DNA from: Acidobacteriota bacterium
GTDB taxonomy: Bacteria; Acidobacteriota; Terriglobia; UBA7540
Direction of reading: 5' to 3'
NCBI GenBank assembly: GCA_003224635.1
Contig: QHZK01000309.1
Location: 1-7,525, forward strand
DNA length: 7,525 nt
The number at the start of each line of letters is the position of its first letter. Position 1 is the first letter of the stretch. Under the pieces are notes generated by a model. The model did not search any database and had not been told where the DNA came from. It was given only the letters and a program-made list of their open reading frames with translations. The position numbers and the translations under genes are program-made. Of the stretch, positions 5,537 through 7,525 are shown piece by piece.

Positions 5537-5635
5537 AATAATACGGGCGGCTTTGCCGATTGCGAAGCGCAGGAGCCCCTGCTCAGTCATGCAGCCAGCG
5601 TAGCATTCGACCTTGAGGGGCAAGCCGTGGCTCAT
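5537..5635 (-). pseudogene. Possible remnant of a small conserved hypothetical gene
   Basis: Read on the - strand from ATG 5635, the frame gives MSHGLPLKVECYAG and, after about 10 residues, LRFAIGKAARII. The pattern VECYAG...RF.(I/L)G resembles the start of a small (about 65-80 residue) uncharacterised protein I recall from several phyla. After about residue 33 the likeness stops and the frame runs into the antisense of the E2 gene, so the gene would be truncated where E2 now ends. It follows the NUDIX gene on the same strand. The match is from memory and short; it could be chance. Confidence 0.3.
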
Positions 5636-5637
5636 CT

Positions 5638-5682
5638 CACTCGACGCCCGTGACACTCGATTTCGTGGAGCAGCGTCGAGTG
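5638..5682. terminator. 10-bp perfect inverted repeat between convergent genes, possible terminator
   Basis: CACTCGACGC (5638-5647) is perfectly complementary to GCGTCGAGTG (5673-5682), with a 25-nt loop. A third copy of the word, CACTCGA at 5654-5660, could form an alternative shorter hairpin with 5676-5682. It lies between E2 (+) and NUDIX (-), where a two-way terminator would be useful, but there is no T-run on either strand, so intrinsic termination is uncertain. Apart from this and the remnant at 5537-5635, I see nothing in 5507-5713. Confidence 0.4.
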
Positions 5683-5713
5683 GAAGAATATCTGCTTTGC
5701 CGTTCCGGTTGGC

Positions 5714-6208
5714 TCAGTGCCGCTTCCGCTTCTCAAAAAACTCAAACGCGCGACGCACCACGGAAGCAGCCATCTCGGTAAGGTGATACTCGGGCAAGTC
5801 CTCGCGGCGGACCCAGCGCGCGTCCACGACGTCGGAGGCGGGGGACAGGCGGCCGCGCTTCAGCCGGCAGGCGTAGTCGACGATCACGTAGTGGTAGCGC
5901 ACGCGGCGGCGCTGCTGGCTTGCTCTCGCCGTGGAGGCCGTGGAGCGAGGGCGCTGCTTTGGCGCCTCGTACATGATCCGGTCAAACACCGCGATCACCT
6001 CCAGAGGCTCGACCTCGAGGCCGGTTTCTTCGAGTAACTCGCGGCGGGCGCCCTCCGCCAGCTCCTCGCCCAACTCGACCAGGCCACCGGGGATCGACCA
6101 CTCCCCTTTGAGCGGCTCACCCCCTCGGCGGATCAGCAGGACGCGGTCCCGGTGGATGACCACGCCTCCTACACCCACCAAAGGATGATCGGGAAATTCG
6201 CGTTTCAT
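5714..6208 (-). CDS. NUDIX hydrolase
   Basis: This 164-residue protein should hydrolyse a nucleoside diphosphate linked to another group; candidates include ADP-ribose-type or MutT-type substrates, which the sequence does not decide. The NUDIX box is complete at residues 42-64: G42, E48, R56-E57, E60-E61 and G63, in the order GX5EX7REUXEEXGU. The N-terminal MKREFPDHPLVGVGGVVI and the end EDLPEYHLTEMAASVVRRA fit the family. An Arg/Ser/Thr/Ala-rich insertion at about 82-104 interrupts the strand after VFDRIMYEA, and includes STASTA encoded by a 9-bp tandem duplication. The ATG at 6208 is the natural start, but no Shine-Dalgarno sequence precedes it; the family A array begins a few bases upstream. 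The M20 gene upstream is on the same strand, 132 bp away, so co-transcription through the repeat is possible. Confidence 0.94.
   Translation of the reverse strand: MKREFPDHPLVGVGGVVIHRDRVLLIRRGGEPLKGEWSIPGGLVELGEELAEGARRELLEETGLEVEPLEVIAVFDRIMYEAPKQRPRSTASTARASQQRRRVRYHYVIVDYACRLKRGRLSPASDVVDARWVRREDLPEYHLTEMAASVVRRAFEFFEKRKRH
5928..5945. repeat. 9-bp perfect tandem duplication inside the NUDIX gene
   Basis: GCCGTGGAG occurs twice in a row (5928-5936, 5937-5945) and encodes, on the - strand, the STASTA part of the low-complexity insertion in the NUDIX protein. The length is a multiple of three, so the frame is kept. Confidence 0.8.
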
Positions 6209-6211
6209 TTG

Positions 6212-6343
6212 CAGTCGTCAGTTTTTGTCACTTGTCAGTTGTGTCAGTTGTCAGTCCCGGCGGCGGAAAACAATTACCGGCCGGCGAGCGGAACTGGCAA
6301 CTGACGACTGAGAACCGATGGCCTGTTCTAGAGTCACTTGTCA
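6212..6343. repeat. Intergenic word-repeat array, family A, copy 2
   Basis: CAGTCGTCAGTT (6212-6223) is a perfect 12-bp inverted match to AACTGACGACTG (6299-6310). Between them, more TGTCAGTT words (6233-6254) and the core GGAAAAC (6265-6271), CCGG (6277-6284) and GGAACTGGCA (6290-6299) follow in the same order as in the array at 161-260. GTCACTTGTCA is directly repeated at 6227-6237 and 6333-6343; the second copy includes the M20 stop codon. The array begins 3 bp from the NUDIX start. Confidence 0.75.
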
Positions 6344-7525
6344 CTGTTCCCCAGCCACCCGCGCGACCACTTCGTAAAGCATTCTCACGCCGCGCCGGAC
6401 CTGTTCCACGGGCACGCGCTCGTTGGCGGCGTGCTCGGTGGCTTCCTGCTCTGGAGTGACCTCGACGGGGATGAAGCCGTAGCAGGTGGGGCCTACCGCC
6501 CGATACATCTGGCATTCCGTGTAGCCGCCGTTCAGCGTCGGCGCCACGAGCGCCTGGGGGTTGTACTCGTGGACGACCCGCTCAATGGTCCGATAAAGCG
6601 CCGTGTCCGTGGCAGAGGAGTTGGGCTTGCGGAAGCGGGTGATGGGTTCGAGCTCGATCCGGTCGTCTGCCACCACGGACCGAAGCTGGGCGAGAAAATC
6701 CTGCGGGTCCTCGCCGGGCAGCAGGCGCACGTCCAGCTCGCAATAGGCTGTGTCAGGGATGACGTTGGTCTGCGGGCTGCCTTTGAGCACGGTGAGGGAA
6801 ACCGTGTCGCGCAGCAGGTAATTGAAGTTCTCGTCCTGGCTCAACGCCTTGGCGAAGGCAGGGTTCTTGAGCGCCTTGCGGATGTTGTGGAACTCGGAGG
6901 CCCGCGGCTCTTTCTCCATGGGAGCGATTTCGTGGAAGAACTGCTCGACGGAAGGCAGCAGATGGATGGGCGTCTCCCAGCTCACCACGCGGTCCATGGC
7001 CCTTGCCAAACGGTTCGGGGCCGAATCCGCAATAGGAATAGAGCCGTGGCCGCCGCGCCCCGTCGCCGTCATGCGAATCCAGAATGGGGCCTTCTCCGCT
7101 ACCCCGATCCCGTAGACTGTCTTTCCTCCCTGATGGATCAGGTTTGACCCTCCCTCGGTGATGAGGTATTCGGCTTCGCGCACTAGCTCGGGATGGTTCT
7201 CGATTATCCACGTGCTTCCGCTATCGCCTACTTCTTCGTCGGCGGTCGCCAGAAAGACGAGGTCGCGCTTCAGCGGTAATTTTTCCCGCGCCGCGATGAG
7301 CATCACCATGGCCTGAAGCAGCCCTTCGTCTTTCATGTCCAGCGCCCCGCGGCCGTAGATTTCTCCGTCCAGTATCTCGCCGGAGAAGGGTGGGACCTTC
7401 CAATTCTTGCGCTCCGCCCGCACCACGTCGGTATGGTTCAGCAGGACCAGCGGCCGCAGGCTCCCGTCTCCTTTCAGCACGGCGTAGAGGTTAGCTCGCC
7501 CGGGCGCATAGGTGTACACCGTGTT
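6341..7525 (-). CDS. M20-family metallopeptidase/deacylase, C-terminal part (5' end outside window)
   Basis: The frame is open to the right edge and stops at 6341, giving 394 visible residues; perhaps 50-60 N-terminal residues are missing. M20 enzymes are di-zinc hydrolases that remove amino acids or acyl groups from small peptides and related amides. Counting from the first visible residue, ligands are H31 and D33 in LLNHTDVV, D63 in GALDMKDEG (bridging), the catalytic E97 and ligand E98 in ADEEVGD, E124 in ITEGG, and a C-terminal His in ATEHAANERVP. The dimerisation (lid) domain lies between, around GGHGSIP and the ELDVRLLPG block. The full set of ligands suggests an active enzyme; substrate is unknown. 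GTG at 7519 is inside the protein and should not be taken as the start. The stop codon lies within the repeat array shared with the NUDIX spacer. Confidence 0.93.
   Translation of the reverse strand, partial: NTVYTYAPGRANLYAVLKGDGSLRPLVLLNHTDVVRAERKNWKVPPFSGEILDGEIYGRGALDMKDEGLLQAMVMLIAAREKLPLKRDLVFLATADEEVGDSGSTWIIENHPELVREAEYLITEGGSNLIHQGGKTVYGIGVAEKAPFWIRMTATGRGGHGSIPIADSAPNRLARAMDRVVSWETPIHLLPSVEQFFHEIAPMEKEPRASEFHNIRKALKNPAFAKALSQDENFNYLLRDTVSLTVLKGSPQTNVIPDTAYCELDVRLLPGEDPQDFLAQLRSVVADDRIELEPITRFRKPNSSATDTALYRTIERVVHEYNPQALVAPTLNGGYTECQMYRAVGPTCYGFIPVEVTPEQEATEHAANERVPVEQVRRGVRMLYEVVARVAGEQ

Noticed and set aside
5069..5656. 195-codon - strand frame across the E2 end and the following spacer
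   Set aside because: Most is antisense to the E2 catalytic domain. Only the first third (5537-5635) resembles a protein family, and that is reported as a possible remnant.
6338..7147. + strand 269-codon frame opposite the M20 gene
   Set aside because: Antisense shadow of a gene with all zinc ligands in place.

Overview
The window looks like a chromosomal piece of a GC-rich, free-living bacterium. I lean to Acidobacteriota, from the style of the proteins and from the word-like repeats between genes; this is recollection, not a database result. The centre is a 2-oxoacid dehydrogenase gene cluster on the + strand: the 3' end of lipB (octanoyltransferase), a first E1-alpha, a second E1-alpha, one E1-beta and a lipoyl E2. 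The E1-beta and E2 most resemble branched-chain 2-oxoacid dehydrogenase subunits, but a pyruvate dehydrogenase role cannot be excluded. No E3 gene is in the window. LipB loads the octanoyl precursor of lipoate that E2 carries on its lipoyl lysine, so the order lipB-E1-E2 makes functional sense.

The cluster is interrupted between the two E1-alpha genes by a vapBC toxin-antitoxin pair on the - strand. VapC ends 4 bp from the end of the first E1-alpha (tail to tail), and vapB runs divergently from the second E1-alpha. A perfect 16-bp palindrome overlaps the presumed vapB -10 region and looks like an autoregulatory operator.

Right of E2 (from about 5507) the orientation flips. A short - strand remnant of what looks like a small conserved protein gene is followed by a 10-bp inverted repeat, a complete NUDIX hydrolase gene (-), and the 3' part of an M20 metallopeptidase gene (-) that runs off the right edge.

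The most unusual feature is the spacer DNA. Four spacers hold arrays of short words arranged as imperfect inverted repeats. Family A (AACTGA/TCAGTT words around a GGAAAAC...CCGG...GGAACTG core) lies before the first E1-alpha and between NUDIX and M20. Family B (ATTGAGTC and GTCGAAAG words) lies before E1-beta and before E2. The arrays overlap the stop codons of lipB, the second E1-alpha and the M20 gene, and appear to supply the last residues of the first two. There are no RNA genes, CRISPR arrays or insertion sequences that I can recognise. I see no convincing new defence or biosynthetic system; the novelty is in the doubled E1-alpha, the embedded TA module and the repeats.
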